Shown here: piece by piece, positions 52,025 through 61,934 of the stretch | Layout of the letters: each line of letters opens with the position of its first letter | Position numbering within the stretch: the stretch's first letter is position 1 | From: Teredinibacter waterburyi | Lineage (GTDB): Bacteria; Pseudomonadota; Gammaproteobacteria; Pseudomonadales; Cellvibrionaceae | Direction: 5' to 3' | Length of the DNA: 64,000 nucleotides | NCBI RefSeq assembly: GCF_001922985.1 | Contig: NZ_MRUH01000103.1 | Span: 1-64,000 of the forward strand | Notes under the pieces: generated by a model | Database searches by the model: none | Told to the model about the DNA's origin: nothing | What the model saw: only the letters and a program-made list of their open reading frames with translations | Program-made: the position numbers and the translations under genes

Positions 52025-54958
52025 CTACGCCTGCATTAGTTGTGCCCAGAGGCGGCTAACGTTATCGCGTGCGCTGCTTAAGTCGTCGTCCACAGCGTTG
52101 GACTCGACAAGGCTCGAAAGCTGTTGCAGGGTCAAGCGATGACCAAAGGAGCGGAAGGCTTTGTAGGCGTTGGTTAGTGTGTCAACCTCTTGAGTTGACA
52201 GCAAACCGGATTGCGCTAGGCATTCCAGTATACGAATGTTGTCCGTATAGGTGGTTAAGGCCGAGTGTTGGTGGGCCCAAGCAAGAACTGTGTATTGAAC
52301 CATAAATTCTATGTCGACGATACCGCCGCGATCCTGCTTTAGGTTGAAGGCGTTGCTGCCATCGTTGTTTTTATCGCTACCGAGGTGCTGGCGCATTTTC
52401 TCGCGCATCTCGACTACATCGGCGCGCAGTTTTTCTGGGTCGCGGTGCTGCTCCAAAATGTCGCGACGGACGCGGTTAAAGCGTTCCCCCAGTTCGCCGT
52501 CACCGGCAACGTAGCGTGCTCGAACAAGGGCTTGATGCTCCCAGGTCCAAGCGTCATTGAGTTGGTACTTCTCGAACGCGGGTAGGGTGGTAACCAGCAT
52601 TCCAGAATTGCCCGATGGGCGTAAACGCATATCCACTTCGTAGAGCTGCCCCGACGCCATGCGGGTATTGAGTAGGTGGATAATGCGTTGGCCCATACGC
52701 ATAAAAAAAGTCTGATTGTCGATCTCGCGCAGGCCGCGCTCATCACCGTCGGTAGTGCCGTTGTTGCTGCAGTCATGGAGAAACACAAGGTCGAGGTCGG
52801 AGCCGTGGCCGAGTTCGATGCCGCCGAGCTTGCCGTAGCCGATAATGATAAATTTTGGAACGTCGCGCACATCGCCGTCCGGATAGCCAAATTTTGCGGT
52901 CATTTCGGCCCAGCTAAGGTTCAGTAGGTAGTCCAAGATGGCTTCGGCTAGCCATGTTAAGTAATCGCTCACTTTCATTAGAGGCGTTACGCCACTTATC
53001 TCACAGGCCGCAACACGCAGTGCGTGGGCGGAGCGAAAATAGCGCAAGGCTTCCATTTGTTGCTCTAGGTCCTCGCTGGGAATACGCAGTGTAAGGCGCC
53101 GTAATTCGTCCATAAGCTCACTTTTTTCCGGCGCGGAATACAGCGAACGCGGGTCGAGTAGTTCGTCGAGCAGGGCGGGATACTGCACTAGCTGTTCGCT
53201 GATCCAAGGGCTGGCGGAGGCGAGGCGAACCAGTTGTGTTAATGCCGACGGGTTTTCAATTAACAAGAGCAGGTAGGCACTGCGGCGCGCCACGGACTTA
53301 ATTAGTGGCGCGATCCTGCCGAGGGTTTGCGAGGGTTTAGGCTCGCGGCTCAATTCGCTGAGCAGTTGCGGCATAAGCTCATCGAGACGCTGCCGTCCAG
53401 TTGGCTGCATGGTGGCGACGGGAGTGCTGGCGCGCAGCTCGTCGAGCAATTGGAGCGTGCCCTGCGGATCTTCGTAATTGTTAGTGCTCAGCTGTTCTAC
53501 TAGTGGCGCTGAGTCGTCGTCACCGTGCCAGAGCTGTTGCCAGCTTTCTAATTCAACCGAAATATGGGTTTGTTTTTTGTCCGGTTCGGCAATGATTTCG
53601 GCGAACTCTAGCTGCACAAGATTACGCTGTTGCTTGAGCTCCGCCGCAAAGGTTGTCCAGTCGTCGAAGCCCATGACTTTGGCGATACACAGCTGCTGAT
53701 CGGGATCGCTGGGGAGCTTTTGGGTTTGCTTGTCTTCAAAGCCCTGAATGGCGTGTTCGGTATTGCGTAAAAAGCGGTAGGCGTTTGCCAGTTGCTCAGC
53801 CATGCCGTCTGGCAGGCAGTTGAGTTCTTCTAATAGCGGCAACACCACCAGAAGGCGATTGTCTTGTAACTGCAAATCGCGGCCACCGCGAATCAGCTGA
53901 AATGCCTGCACGATAAACTCGACTTCTCGAATACCGCCACTGCCGAGCTTAACGTCGTCGTTTAGTTTGCGGCGCGCAACTTCTTGATTGATAAGCTTCT
54001 TAAGGTTTCGCAGTGCCTCGATGACCGAGTAATCGACATAGCGGCGGTAGGTGAAGCTCGCCAAGAGACGGTTTAGTTGAGTGATGTGTTGCGGGTTTGT
54101 GGCGGTGCTTGCGGAGGTTGCGGCAATCACGCGCGCCTTAATCATGGCGTAGCGCTCCCATTCGCGCCCTTGGGTTTGATAGTAGTCTTCGAGCGACCCG
54201 AAGTTGCACACCAGTGAACCGCTCTCGCCAAAAGGACGCAAACGCATATCGACCCGAAACACAAATCCTTCGGCGGTGGTGGTATTCAACGATTGAATAA
54301 GTTGTTTTCCTAAGAGCGTAAAAAACTCCTGGTTGGAAATAGATTTTTTCCCGTCGGTGTCGCCGCTCTCGGGATAGGCGAATATAAGATCGATATCGGA
54401 TGAGAGGTTCAGCTCGCCGGCGCCAAGTTTGCCCATGCCAAGGACAAGCATTGGCTGAGCTTTACCCGAACCATTCACCGGGTTGCCGTAGATTTTTGCC
54501 AAACGTTGATGGTGAAAGTCGAGCGAGACTTGTACACAGCTCTCGGCCAGCCAGGTGAGTTCTTGTGTGGTGTGTTCCATTTCAACAAGGCGGTTAAAGT
54601 CACGCCAGATGATGCCAACCATAGCGCGATTGCGCAGCCGCCGCAGCGCCAAGTTTAGCTGATCGGAATCTATTTCCGAGGCGACAAGCGCGCGCGTTAG
54701 CTCAAGGTATTCGCGCTGGCTGCCGGGCTGATCCAGTGCTGTTGTCAACAGATCGGGATGGCGCAACAACTGTTCGCGTACAAAGCGGCTACTGCATGTT
54801 GCGTAGAACAGCTGCTCGTTGTTCAGATGCTGGTCATCGCCCTGATGCCCGATTTCTGAGAGTTGTTTGAGAAAACTCAGGTATTGGTCGGCGAAGTTTT
54901 CGCTGAATCCGCTATCGGTTAGTGTGTCCGAGGTAATGGCTAACAAGGGAATACTCAC
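52025..54958 (-). CDS. glnE: Bifunctional glutamine synthetase adenylyltransferase/deadenylase
   Basis: 977 aa, full length, from a GTG at 54958. Two nucleotidyltransferase domains are visible: the N-terminal one with LSSDIDLIFAYPESG near residue 180 (deadenylylation) and the C-terminal one with LGHGSDLDLVFLHDC near 715 (adenylylation). Each is followed by MRLRP and a helical segment. It modifies GlnA in response to PII and glutamine. The ATP-binding D-x-D pairs are intact. Operon with ilvE (73-bp gap). Confidence 0.96.
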   Translation of the reverse strand: MSIPLLAITSDTLTDSGFSENFADQYLSFLKQLSEIGHQGDDQHLNNEQLFYATCSSRFVREQLLRHPDLLTTALDQPGSQREYLELTRALVASEIDSDQLNLALRRLRNRAMVGIIWRDFNRLVEMEHTTQELTWLAESCVQVSLDFHHQRLAKIYGNPVNGSGKAQPMLVLGMGKLGAGELNLSSDIDLIFAYPESGDTDGKKSISNQEFFTLLGKQLIQSLNTTTAEGFVFRVDMRLRPFGESGSLVCNFGSLEDYYQTQGREWERYAMIKARVIAATSASTATNPQHITQLNRLLASFTYRRYVDYSVIEALRNLKKLINQEVARRKLNDDVKLGSGGIREVEFIVQAFQLIRGGRDLQLQDNRLLVVLPLLEELNCLPDGMAEQLANAYRFLRNTEHAIQGFEDKQTQKLPSDPDQQLCIAKVMGFDDWTTFAAELKQQRNLVQLEFAEIIAEPDKKQTHISVELESWQQLWHGDDDSAPLVEQLSTNNYEDPQGTLQLLDELRASTPVATMQPTGRQRLDELMPQLLSELSREPKPSQTLGRIAPLIKSVARRSAYLLLLIENPSALTQLVRLASASPWISEQLVQYPALLDELLDPRSLYSAPEKSELMDELRRLTLRIPSEDLEQQMEALRYFRSAHALRVAACEISGVTPLMKVSDYLTWLAEAILDYLLNLSWAEMTAKFGYPDGDVRDVPKFIIIGYGKLGGIELGHGSDLDLVFLHDCSNNGTTDGDERGLREIDNQTFFMRMGQRIIHLLNTRMASGQLYEVDMRLRPSGNSGMLVTTLPAFEKYQLNDAWTWEHQALVRARYVAGDGELGERFNRVRRDILEQHRDPEKLRADVVEMREKMRQHLGSDKNNDGSNAFNLKQDRGGIVDIEFMVQYTVLAWAHQHSALTTYTDNIRILECLAQSGLLSTQEVDTLTNAYKAFRSFGHRLTLQQLSSLVESNAVDDDLSSARDNVSRLWAQLMQA

Positions 54959-55139
54959 TTTTAGTGTAGTTATCTATCGCGGTGGCGGTTGTGAATGGCC
55001 AAGGCTTTTCGATTTATTGGGTTAACTCGAAAAGCATCTGCATTTGGCTGACGCATATCAAAACATATGAGTGTGATTAACGACAGACTAGCATCATCGA
55101 AATTAGCAGAGAAGTTAGTCTTAAGCATAGGTGTAAATT

Positions 55140-56405
55140 ATGGTTGTGTTGCGAGCAGTGCAGTCCGCGAAGTGCGAACAGAGAAATTTGGATCTTAACA
55201 GACAGGTAACGGCAGTGGTCAGGGGGGCGTCGGCCCTATTGCTCGCTGCATTGGTGAGTTTGCCGAGTAGCGCCGCTGAGGAGCTGACCGTTAAGCTGCC
55301 GGAGTGGATAAACAATGTTGAAATTGGCGGGATGCTAAAAATGAGTGCGGTCACCTCATCGCAAAGTGCCGGTGCAAATAAATCGGCCGATGAGTTATTG
55401 ATTGCCGCACAGGTGCCGCGCGACGACAGTGAGGGCGAGTCGAATCAGCTGCGCATGACAGCCCGCGAAACTCGGTTTTGGCTAAAAGGCCATGACGACA
55501 CTACGCGTTTCCATATTGAACTAGATTTTAGCGGTTATACGCCAGGAAGCCTTGAGGTTGCGAATGGCAGTGCCGGATTGCGTTTACGCCATGCCTATAC
55601 CGAAACCGAAACTCCGTATGGACGATTTTTATTTGGCCAGACCTGGTCGACACTGCAAAACACTAAAGCGTCCATGCATAAAACACTTTACGGCGAGCTG
55701 CCGGGTGAGCTGGTGAAGCGGATCGTACAGGCGCGCTGGACTGGTGGATTTAATTTGGCGAATGTCGCTGGCAACGTCTATGTCGGACTGGAGAGCCCCG
55801 CATTTACTGTGCAGAAATTAGATGGCACATTGGTGCAGCCAGACGATGATCGTGTGCCAGATTTGGCGTTGCGCGCGGAGTTAAATCCGGCTTGGGGGAA
55901 TATTTCTCTGGCGGCGGTCGCTCGCCAACTGCGTTGTGATATGCCTGGTGAATGTGAAGATCTATTGAGTGCCCAGGGGGTTATCCTCTCCGGTGCGTGG
56001 CGGATGAGCGCAAAGGACGAGCTGCATTTTCAATATGCTAAGGGAGAGGGTTTGGGGCGCTATATGGGCGGCAATCTCTACCCAGAAGCGGTGATGCATG
56101 ATGACGCTAGCTTAACGCTAGTTGATTCAGAAAATGCTGCATTCAGCTATCAGCATCGTTGGAGCCCCAGTTTACATACTGCGATTATCTACAATCTTAG
56201 CGAAGCCAAGGAGTTGGATACTGTTGTCGGTGTTAACGGGCAGGGTGCTCAGACCGAGTTGAATAGTCTTAGTGCCAATATTATGTGGTGGCCGCAGCAG
56301 CGCTGGCGTTTATCCGCCGAGTGGTTATTGGCCGATAGTGATTGGACAGATGGCAATCCCGGTGGTTTGGAGCGTTGGGTGTTCTCGAGTCGCTACGATT
56401 TCTAA
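55140..56405 (+). CDS. DcaP-like trimeric outer-membrane porin
   Basis: 421 aa. An unusually long N-terminal region precedes the hydrophobic signal core (SALLLAALVSLPSSAAEEL). The mature part resembles the DcaP porin family: IGGMLKMSAV, RETRFWLKGHDD, FHIELDFSGYTPG, LRLRHAYTETETPYGRFLFG, and a final Phe (VFSSRYDF). DcaP-type porins take up dicarboxylates and other small anions in Acinetobacter. A start nearer the signal core is possible. The transcript ends at the palindromic terminator at 56445. Confidence 0.82.
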   Translation: MVVLRAVQSAKCEQRNLDLNRQVTAVVRGASALLLAALVSLPSSAAEELTVKLPEWINNVEIGGMLKMSAVTSSQSAGANKSADELLIAAQVPRDDSEGESNQLRMTARETRFWLKGHDDTTRFHIELDFSGYTPGSLEVANGSAGLRLRHAYTETETPYGRFLFGQTWSTLQNTKASMHKTLYGELPGELVKRIVQARWTGGFNLANVAGNVYVGLESPAFTVQKLDGTLVQPDDDRVPDLALRAELNPAWGNISLAAVARQLRCDMPGECEDLLSAQGVILSGAWRMSAKDELHFQYAKGEGLGRYMGGNLYPEAVMHDDASLTLVDSENAAFSYQHRWSPSLHTAIIYNLSEAKELDTVVGVNGQGAQTELNSLSANIMWWPQQRWRLSAEWLLADSDWTDGNPGGLERWVFSSRYDF

Positions 56406-56444
56406 GGCAAACTAATTTTCATTAGTCTTTTTGCTGAGGGGGCA

Positions 56445-56494
56445 CGTTCAAATAAAAAAGGCCGAGAAAATTCTCGGCCTTTTTTATTTGAACG
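56445..56494. terminator. 50-bp near-perfect palindromic bidirectional terminator
   Basis: CGTTCAAATAAAAAAGGCCG followed by its complement, with only the centre (AGAAAATTCT) not fully paired: over 20 bp of stem including A6/T6 tracts. It separates the convergent porin and MCP genes and should stop transcription from both. Confidence 0.93.
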
Positions 56495-56532
56495 TGATTA
56501 AACAGTGAGATACTTTCTGTTATCTACTCAGT

Positions 56533-58029
56533 TTAAACGCTAAATTTATGCATCTGTCGCTTTAACTCTTCACTTTCATCGGTAAGTTGCAGGGTGCTTT
56601 CGCTGACAATTTTCGCGTTGCCCGATACCTTTTCGGACAGCGAGAAAATGGCTGAAATAATTTTGCTGACCTCGGTGGCAACAGAGCTTTGTTCGTTGGA
56701 AGCGGTCGCAATTTGGTGGTTCATATTGTTGATATTGTTGACATTGCCCTTGATTAGATCGAGTGCGTCTTCCACTTTTTTACCCGTATCGATGGTTTCC
56801 TGAACAGAGGAAATACTTGTGTTCATAGACGAGTGGGCTTCATCGGCTGCGCGTTGCAACTGCAAAATAATCGATTCAATTTCTTCGGTAGAGGTCTGGG
56901 TTTTTTGCGCTAGCGAGCGAACTTCATCGGCAACTACGGCAAAACCTCGTCCCTGCTCTCCGGCGCGGGCGGCTTCAATTGCCGCATTCAAGGCAAGTAA
57001 ATTGGTTTGCTCGGCAATCGAGCGAATAACTTCCATGACTGAGCCAATGTTTTCGCTGCTGTGTTTAAGCACTTGAATTTTTTCGGCGGTAGCTTCGATC
57101 TGCCCTGTCAAACGGCGAATGGTTTCCTGGGAAGACTTAACGACTTGCGTACCTTCATCTGCGGCGCGACTGGTCTCTTTAGTGCGTTCCGCGGTTTGGT
57201 CTGCGGAGCGGGCTACTTCTTCGGCAGAAGCCGAAAGCTCATTAAGAGCGGCCGCTACTTGTTCAATTTCGCGCAGTTGTTGCCCTGTGGATTCAACTGT
57301 ACTGTTGGTGGCATGACTCATTTGCGCCACGTTATTGCCGACTTTGTCAGTTACCGACATAACGTTCTGAATGATTTGTGCAATTTGATCGATAACGCTG
57401 TTGAAGTTTTCGGCTAGCTCCGCAATTTCATCACCGCTATTCGCTTGTAGGCGAGTGCGCAGATCGCCACCGCCGGCGGCAATAACGCCGAGCCGCGCCG
57501 ATACTTCGGCGACAGGGTTAACAACGATTTTTTTGGTGAGCCAATACACGGTAATGAGTACGGCTATCATGAGTGCCAGAACCATAAAAATGCCAGCGTT
57601 TATTTGGTCGGCTAATACTTCTTCCATGTGCAGGGTAGAAAACACCACGTTGTAGTGCCCTATGACCTCGCCTTCTCGCGTAATGTCGATATCGCGGCGA
57701 TCAATTTTCTTCGATGTATCGCCGTCGGCTTCGCTACTGGCTGCGGCGAGTTCTTTGCCGCGATGGTCTTCAACGCGAATATCGTAAATGAGCGAAGTGT
57801 TGACCAGTGATTTTGCAATTGCTTCTATTTGTTGAAAATCATAGGCAAATACGGGCTCGAGTAGCGACGAGTTAATCAGCTCAAGCTGGCTTGCCATGTC
57901 GTCTTCAAACTGCTGCTCCTGATTGCTGGCGATCAGTTGGTAGCTGGTGGCCAAAATTATGCCGGCAACGAGGATAATAATAGCGGTGGTCGCCATTGTG
58001 ATTTTGGTTGTTAGTGAGCGTTTTATCAT
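56533..58029 (-). CDS. Methyl-accepting chemotaxis protein
   Basis: 498 aa. TM1 (about 11-32), a periplasmic domain of about 110 residues, TM2 (about 145-167), HAMP (about 168-220) and a full signalling domain with the hairpin tip [37 protein letters not shown]. Ligand unknown; the periplasmic domain is short and charged ([20 protein letters not shown]). AGG precedes the ATG by nine bases. No chemotaxis kinase genes are next to it; a CheC-like gene lies 1.2 kb further upstream on the same strand. Confidence 0.95.
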   Translation of the reverse strand: MIKRSLTTKITMATTAIIILVAGIILATSYQLIASNQEQQFEDDMASQLELINSSLLEPVFAYDFQQIEAIAKSLVNTSLIYDIRVEDHRGKELAAASSEADGDTSKKIDRRDIDITREGEVIGHYNVVFSTLHMEEVLADQINAGIFMVLALMIAVLITVYWLTKKIVVNPVAEVSARLGVIAAGGGDLRTRLQANSGDEIAELAENFNSVIDQIAQIIQNVMSVTDKVGNNVAQMSHATNSTVESTGQQLREIEQVAAALNELSASAEEVARSADQTAERTKETSRAADEGTQVVKSSQETIRRLTGQIEATAEKIQVLKHSSENIGSVMEVIRSIAEQTNLLALNAAIEAARAGEQGRGFAVVADEVRSLAQKTQTSTEEIESIILQLQRAADEAHSSMNTSISSVQETIDTGKKVEDALDLIKGNVNNINNMNHQIATASNEQSSVATEVSKIISAIFSLSEKVSGNAKIVSESTLQLTDESEELKRQMHKFSV

Positions 58030-58234
58030 CTTCTGTTACCTATAACGCGAATATCGAGAATGGGGTTCGTGTATGGGGCGAATATTACCGCTGCGTTTAA
58101 ATATCGTTTCAGATCGAACTATTTTTAAACCAAGCAAGCTAGGTATTACCCCTATATTGATTTTCGTATTGCCTTGGGTAAGTGTAGCAGCGCTTATCAG
58201 TTTGGCCTGTATTTCTTCTTTTTGACGACAGTTT

Positions 58235-59194
58235 TTAATCTTCAAATATCACGCTGTTATTGCGTCCGTTGTCTTTCGCTTGGTATAGCGCGCGGTCTGC
58301 GCGTTCGATCCACGCTGTACGGTTTTCAATGTCGGCGTGGATTTCGGCAATCCCGAGGCTAACGGTGTATTTAACTTCGTGGCTATCGTGGGTAACAGTG
58401 ATGCTTTCCATCTGAGTGCGTATTCTTTCGGCAACAACTAGCGCTCCTTGCTTGTTGGTATGGGTGAGGATAATAGTGAATTCCTCTCCGCCGTAGCGCC
58501 CGGCGATATCGATGTCGCGAATGCTATCCATCAGTACCTTGGCAGTTTCACGAATAACCGCATCACCGGTAGGGTGCCCATAGGTATCGTTGACACGCTT
58601 GAAATGGTCAATATCAAACATGATTAGGCAGCTGACTTCTGGGTGGCGCTGGAACCGTTTAAATTCCAGCTCAAGCTCTTGTTCCCAGGTTTTACGGTTG
58701 AGAAGCCCTGTAAGGCCGTCGGTTCGGCTAAGTGTATGTAGTTGGTTGTTGGCATCTTGAAGCTGCAGTCTATTCACGGCTACTTCGGTTACGTCGTACA
58801 AGATGATGCAAATATGCTCGACCTCACTGCGCACATTGGTGAGCGGAATGATGGTGGAGTTTTGGTACATAAACTTGGCAATACTAGTGATCGGCCGATA
58901 GTTCTTAAACTTGAACAGGTAGGGGCGTTGCTCCCAAGTGGTAAAGGCTGCATTTTGAAGTACAAAAACGGATTCAGCTTTGCGCTCAAACCAAGGTTTA
59001 GGTAAGTCTGGAAAGAGCTCGAAGAGATTGTGACCGAGTACGTCCTCGGGCATTTTTGCGCTGTGATTTTGCATAAAGCTATTCCATAGCTTTACTTCAA
59101 ACTCGCGATTAAGAATGACCAAGCCGACATCAATGTCCTGCAGGACATCCATTAGCCAGTGGAACTCGTGTAGAAAGTCTTCTTTTTCAGACAT
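58235..59194 (-). CDS. PAS-GGDEF diguanylate cyclase
   Basis: 319 aa, no membrane segment. The PAS domain (about 10-130, DVGLVILNREFEVKLWN) is followed by a GGDEF domain (about 160-319) with the active-site GGEEF (GRYGGEEFTIIL). An RxxD inhibitory site is in the usual place five residues before it (RDIDIAGRYGG), so product inhibition by c-di-GMP is expected. The upstream gene, 39 bp away, is CheC-like; the pair may be one operon linking the CheC-like protein to c-di-GMP synthesis. Confidence 0.93.
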   Translation of the reverse strand: MSEKEDFLHEFHWLMDVLQDIDVGLVILNREFEVKLWNSFMQNHSAKMPEDVLGHNLFELFPDLPKPWFERKAESVFVLQNAAFTTWEQRPYLFKFKNYRPITSIAKFMYQNSTIIPLTNVRSEVEHICIILYDVTEVAVNRLQLQDANNQLHTLSRTDGLTGLLNRKTWEQELELEFKRFQRHPEVSCLIMFDIDHFKRVNDTYGHPTGDAVIRETAKVLMDSIRDIDIAGRYGGEEFTIILTHTNKQGALVVAERIRTQMESITVTHDSHEVKYTVSLGIAEIHADIENRTAWIERADRALYQAKDNGRNNSVIFED

Positions 59195-59233
59195 GGGCGG
59201 TTAGCGCTGCCATAGGTTTAGTGTCAAGTAGGG

Positions 59234-59854
59234 CTACTCCAATAGGTAGTCGAGCTTCTTCATTAAAATATCCATAGAATCCTCGGACAATACGATCAGC
59301 AGATCGCATTCCACTTCATAGCCTTCTAGGTGGTAACTAATCTCGGTTACCAGCGCATGTTCCCAGCCAGCATTTTCCATGTTGAACAGTTCTGAGAGTC
59401 GTTGATGTTGACCGAGTACCATGGGAGGGCCGTAACTGAAGGCCATATCGATCTGTTCGGCAATACCTTTCAGGCAGGCACCAAATAACACGTTGGTGGT
59501 GTCCATTAACAGTTCGCGTTCCGCTTGGACATCCAATTCATGGTCGTATTTCATGAGCTTGGCGAGGTCGGCAAAGCTTGTGTCGTTGAACAGCAGCATA
59601 GCTTCGCCTGATATCCCTCCACCGATAAACCCTTGGCAGACGCCGGATACTGAGGCGGTGGAGTCGATAGAATTCAGTGCCATAACAATATCTGACGGCC
59701 CCATCACCTCTATATGAGGTATGGAGAGCACTACAAATGTGTCGAGCAACCGCGCCAGCCTGTCACCCGCTTGGCCCATAGCCACGTTGGTGATTTCTTG
59801 CAGGCAGTCTCGATATTCTTCGCTTAAATTTTGTACGGCGCTCATAGGTTCCAT
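59234..59854 (-). CDS. CheC/CheX-like phosphatase or receiver-binding protein
   Basis: About 206 aa; starts at ATG 59854 or 59845, or a TTG at 59875, are all possible. The CheC pattern is seen twice: EITNVAMGQAGDRLARLL near residue 20 and ELLMDTTNVLFGACLKGIA near 105, each with the Glu and Asn that form the CheY-P dephosphorylation site. A central IGGGISGEAMLLF and IDMAFSYGPP complete the domain. It may dephosphorylate a receiver protein. It is encoded directly before the PAS-GGDEF gene. Confidence 0.83.
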   Translation of the reverse strand: MEPMSAVQNLSEEYRDCLQEITNVAMGQAGDRLARLLDTFVVLSIPHIEVMGPSDIVMALNSIDSTASVSGVCQGFIGGGISGEAMLLFNDTSFADLAKLMKYDHELDVQAERELLMDTTNVLFGACLKGIAEQIDMAFSYGPPMVLGQHQRLSELFNMENAGWEHALVTEISYHLEGYEVECDLLIVLSEDSMDILMKKLDYLLE

Positions 59855-59955
59855 CAGACATTTATTAGTGTGCAATATCTATTCTAGACGGGCAGCGCTA
59901 AAATGCCCTGAAAATTGCCATAGAATTTACAATCAGTCGCAGGAGCGCTCTATTG

Positions 59956-60615
59956 ATGTTGCAGTACCGCCTAGTGCCGGTAACGGCTTACCAGCAGAAT
60001 TGTTCAATAATTTGGTGCGATAGCACCTTTGATGCCGCCATTATTGACCCCGGCGGTGATGTAGATCAGCTGCAGGAAGAGATAGCGGCCCTGAGCGACG
60101 AGTTAGGTGTAAAAGTAACTAAAATCTTACTGACCCACGGGCACATGGATCATGTTGGTGGGACTTCGGCCCTGAAAGCTGCGCTTGGCTTGCCGGTGAT
60201 AGGTCCGCATAAAGACGATAACTTCTGGATAGAAGCGTTGGATATGCAGGCACAAATGATGAACTTTACTCCGGTGGAGGGTTTTCAGCCGGACCGATGG
60301 CTGGAACATCAAGACCGAGTTGAGGTTGGTGAGCTAAGTCTGCAGGTATTGCACTGTCCCGGTCACACACCGGGGCATGTGGTGTTTTATCAAGCGGAAT
60401 CCAAGCTCGCGTTCGTTGGTGATGTGTTGTTCAGTGGTTCGATTGGACGCACCGACTTCCCTCGCGGTGATCACCAGCAACTTTTGGCGTCGATTAAGAC
60501 GCGGCTGTGGCCGCTTGGCGATGATATAACGTTTATTCCGGGGCATGGCCCGCTGTCGACTTTTGGCCAAGAGCGGCGTACTAACCCCTATGTTGCCGAC
60601 CACCGCTTTGGCTAA
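59956..60615 (+). CDS. Metallo-beta-lactamase-fold hydrolase (YcbL/glyoxalase II-like)
   Basis: 219 aa from the ATG at 59956 (AGGAG upstream). The metal motif THGHMDHVGG is near residue 58, followed by the other ligands in HCPGHTPGHVVF near 135, GDVLFSGSIGRTDFPRG near 155, and FIPGHGPLSTFGQE. This order matches the YcbL branch of type II glyoxalase-like proteins; the substrate is not proven. The next gene follows after 70 bp. Confidence 0.93.
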   Translation: MLQYRLVPVTAYQQNCSIIWCDSTFDAAIIDPGGDVDQLQEEIAALSDELGVKVTKILLTHGHMDHVGGTSALKAALGLPVIGPHKDDNFWIEALDMQAQMMNFTPVEGFQPDRWLEHQDRVEVGELSLQVLHCPGHTPGHVVFYQAESKLAFVGDVLFSGSIGRTDFPRGDHQQLLASIKTRLWPLGDDITFIPGHGPLSTFGQERRTNPYVADHRFG

Positions 60616-60685
60616 TAGGGTCTGTTGCAGGTAATCTTTTCCCCGTTTTAAACCTTTCTCCCTTTTATATAAGTACAGGTGATAT

Positions 60686-61072
60686 ATGTCGGATACAGTG
60701 CGACGCTTGAGTGATGACTTTGAGGAAAACTACCGACTCTTTATTGAGGAGGCGTTGGAAACCGGCTGTGTTTGGGGCCTGGAAAACGACGAGGGTTGGG
60801 CCTTATGCCCGGCGAATAGCAATGCCGAGCTTGATGTTATGCCGCTTTGGTCGCAGCCAGAATATGCCAAGGCGCACTGTGTTGAAGAGTGGTCTAGCTA
60901 TGTGCCAGTCCCGATTTCGCTCGAGGAACTCTTGGACGACTGGTTGCCCGGTATGCATGAAGACGTGCTTTTGGTCGGCACTAACTGGGATGCTAGCCTC
61001 GAAGGCTTAGAGGTGGAGCCGCTGGATTTACTGGAAGATGTTGATGAGGCGGTGGAAGACTTAGACGTTTAA
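60686..61072 (+). CDS. DUF2750-like acidic protein
   Basis: 128 aa, very acidic, especially the C-terminus (LLEDVDEAVEDLDV). The pattern F-x-EEALETGCVWGLENDEGWAL, then PLWSQPEYAKAHCVEEW, PISLEELLDDWLPGM and VLLVGTNWDASLEGLEV fits the DUF2750 family, of unknown function. No signal peptide. It ends 12 bp from the convergent thioredoxin-like gene; GGTGATAT precedes the ATG. Confidence 0.85.
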   Translation: MSDTVRRLSDDFEENYRLFIEEALETGCVWGLENDEGWALCPANSNAELDVMPLWSQPEYAKAHCVEEWSSYVPVPISLEELLDDWLPGMHEDVLLVGTNWDASLEGLEVEPLDLLEDVDEAVEDLDV

Positions 61073-61084
61073 CGTAATGGCCCC

Positions 61085-61741
61085 TTAGGGGGAAAGCGCT
61101 AATCGTTGCAGGCTGCGCATCGCGTCGATTATCGATTCGTCGCTACTGTAACGATAAACTTCCTGTTTGTTTTGGTCGATCACAATAATTCCCGGCGTGC
61201 CTCTAATCTGAAAACGTTCGGCAAGGCCCTCGGCATTGAGCATCGTGGTTAAATGTATGTTGCGGCTATCCAGATAGGATACGGCATCGCGATCCTCCCA
61301 TATGTTTAGTGCAAAAATACGTAGCGCGTTATCGTTTTGAACCTGCTCGAATAGCGCCAGCTCAGGCAACAATTCTCGACAGAATTTACACCAGCTAGAC
61401 CAAAAAACCAGCACCACCTTGTTGTGTGTCTCAAGGGATTGATACAGGCTGTGGGTCTTGCCGGCGATGTCGGTCATCATCCAGTTGGCGACTATCGGCC
61501 GGGGCTGCGGGATGGCTTCTGGTGCGCTGCCCGCTGATTCATTACTCTTGGCCGAAGCCGCTACAGATGTTGTTGAAGCTATCGTTGAGGCTGTTCTCGA
61601 AGTGACAGCTGCGAGATCAGTCGTGGCAGTATCTGCATTGGTGTCTAACGCAACAGGTTGCGCCGCAACTGACATTGCAGGTAGCCACAGCGATGCACAG
61701 ATGAGTAAGCTAAGACAGCGAAGTGGTGCGGCAAATCGCAT
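61085..61741 (-). CDS. TlpA-like periplasmic thioredoxin
   Basis: About 218 aa from the ATG at 61741; a TTG at 61762 is an alternative. Signal peptide (LLICASLWLPAMSVAA), an Ala/Thr/Ser linker of about 55 residues, then a thioredoxin fold with SSWCKFCRELLPEL (CxxC) and cis-Pro RGTPGIIVID. The CKFC motif fits TlpA/ResA-type reductases acting on cytochromes or other exported proteins. Partner unknown. The linker is longer than in TlpA and probably allows it to reach away from the signal segment or cell wall. Confidence 0.87.
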   Translation of the reverse strand: MRFAAPLRCLSLLICASLWLPAMSVAAQPVALDTNADTATTDLAAVTSRTASTIASTTSVAASAKSNESAGSAPEAIPQPRPIVANWMMTDIAGKTHSLYQSLETHNKVVLVFWSSWCKFCRELLPELALFEQVQNDNALRIFALNIWEDRDAVSYLDSRNIHLTTMLNAEGLAERFQIRGTPGIIVIDQNKQEVYRYSSDESIIDAMRSLQRLALSP

Positions 61742-61934
61742 ATTGGTATTTATGTGTTCCAAAGGTGTAAAGCTCGTTGATAGGGCTGATGCCGAGTCTA
61801 GGGTAATGGCTGGGCCTATGGCAACTATAGAGACTTAACTCGGCAATTGGTTCCTGTTATCTGCTAGAATCCAGCGCAAATAATGCCATTCGGCGCAATA
61901 ATTTCAACCGGTTCTCCATTAGACATAGAATTAC

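Noticed and set aside
57061..57417. 118-codon plus-strand frame inside the MCP gene
   Set aside because: Antisense shadow of a well-conserved signalling domain; no ribosome site or family features.
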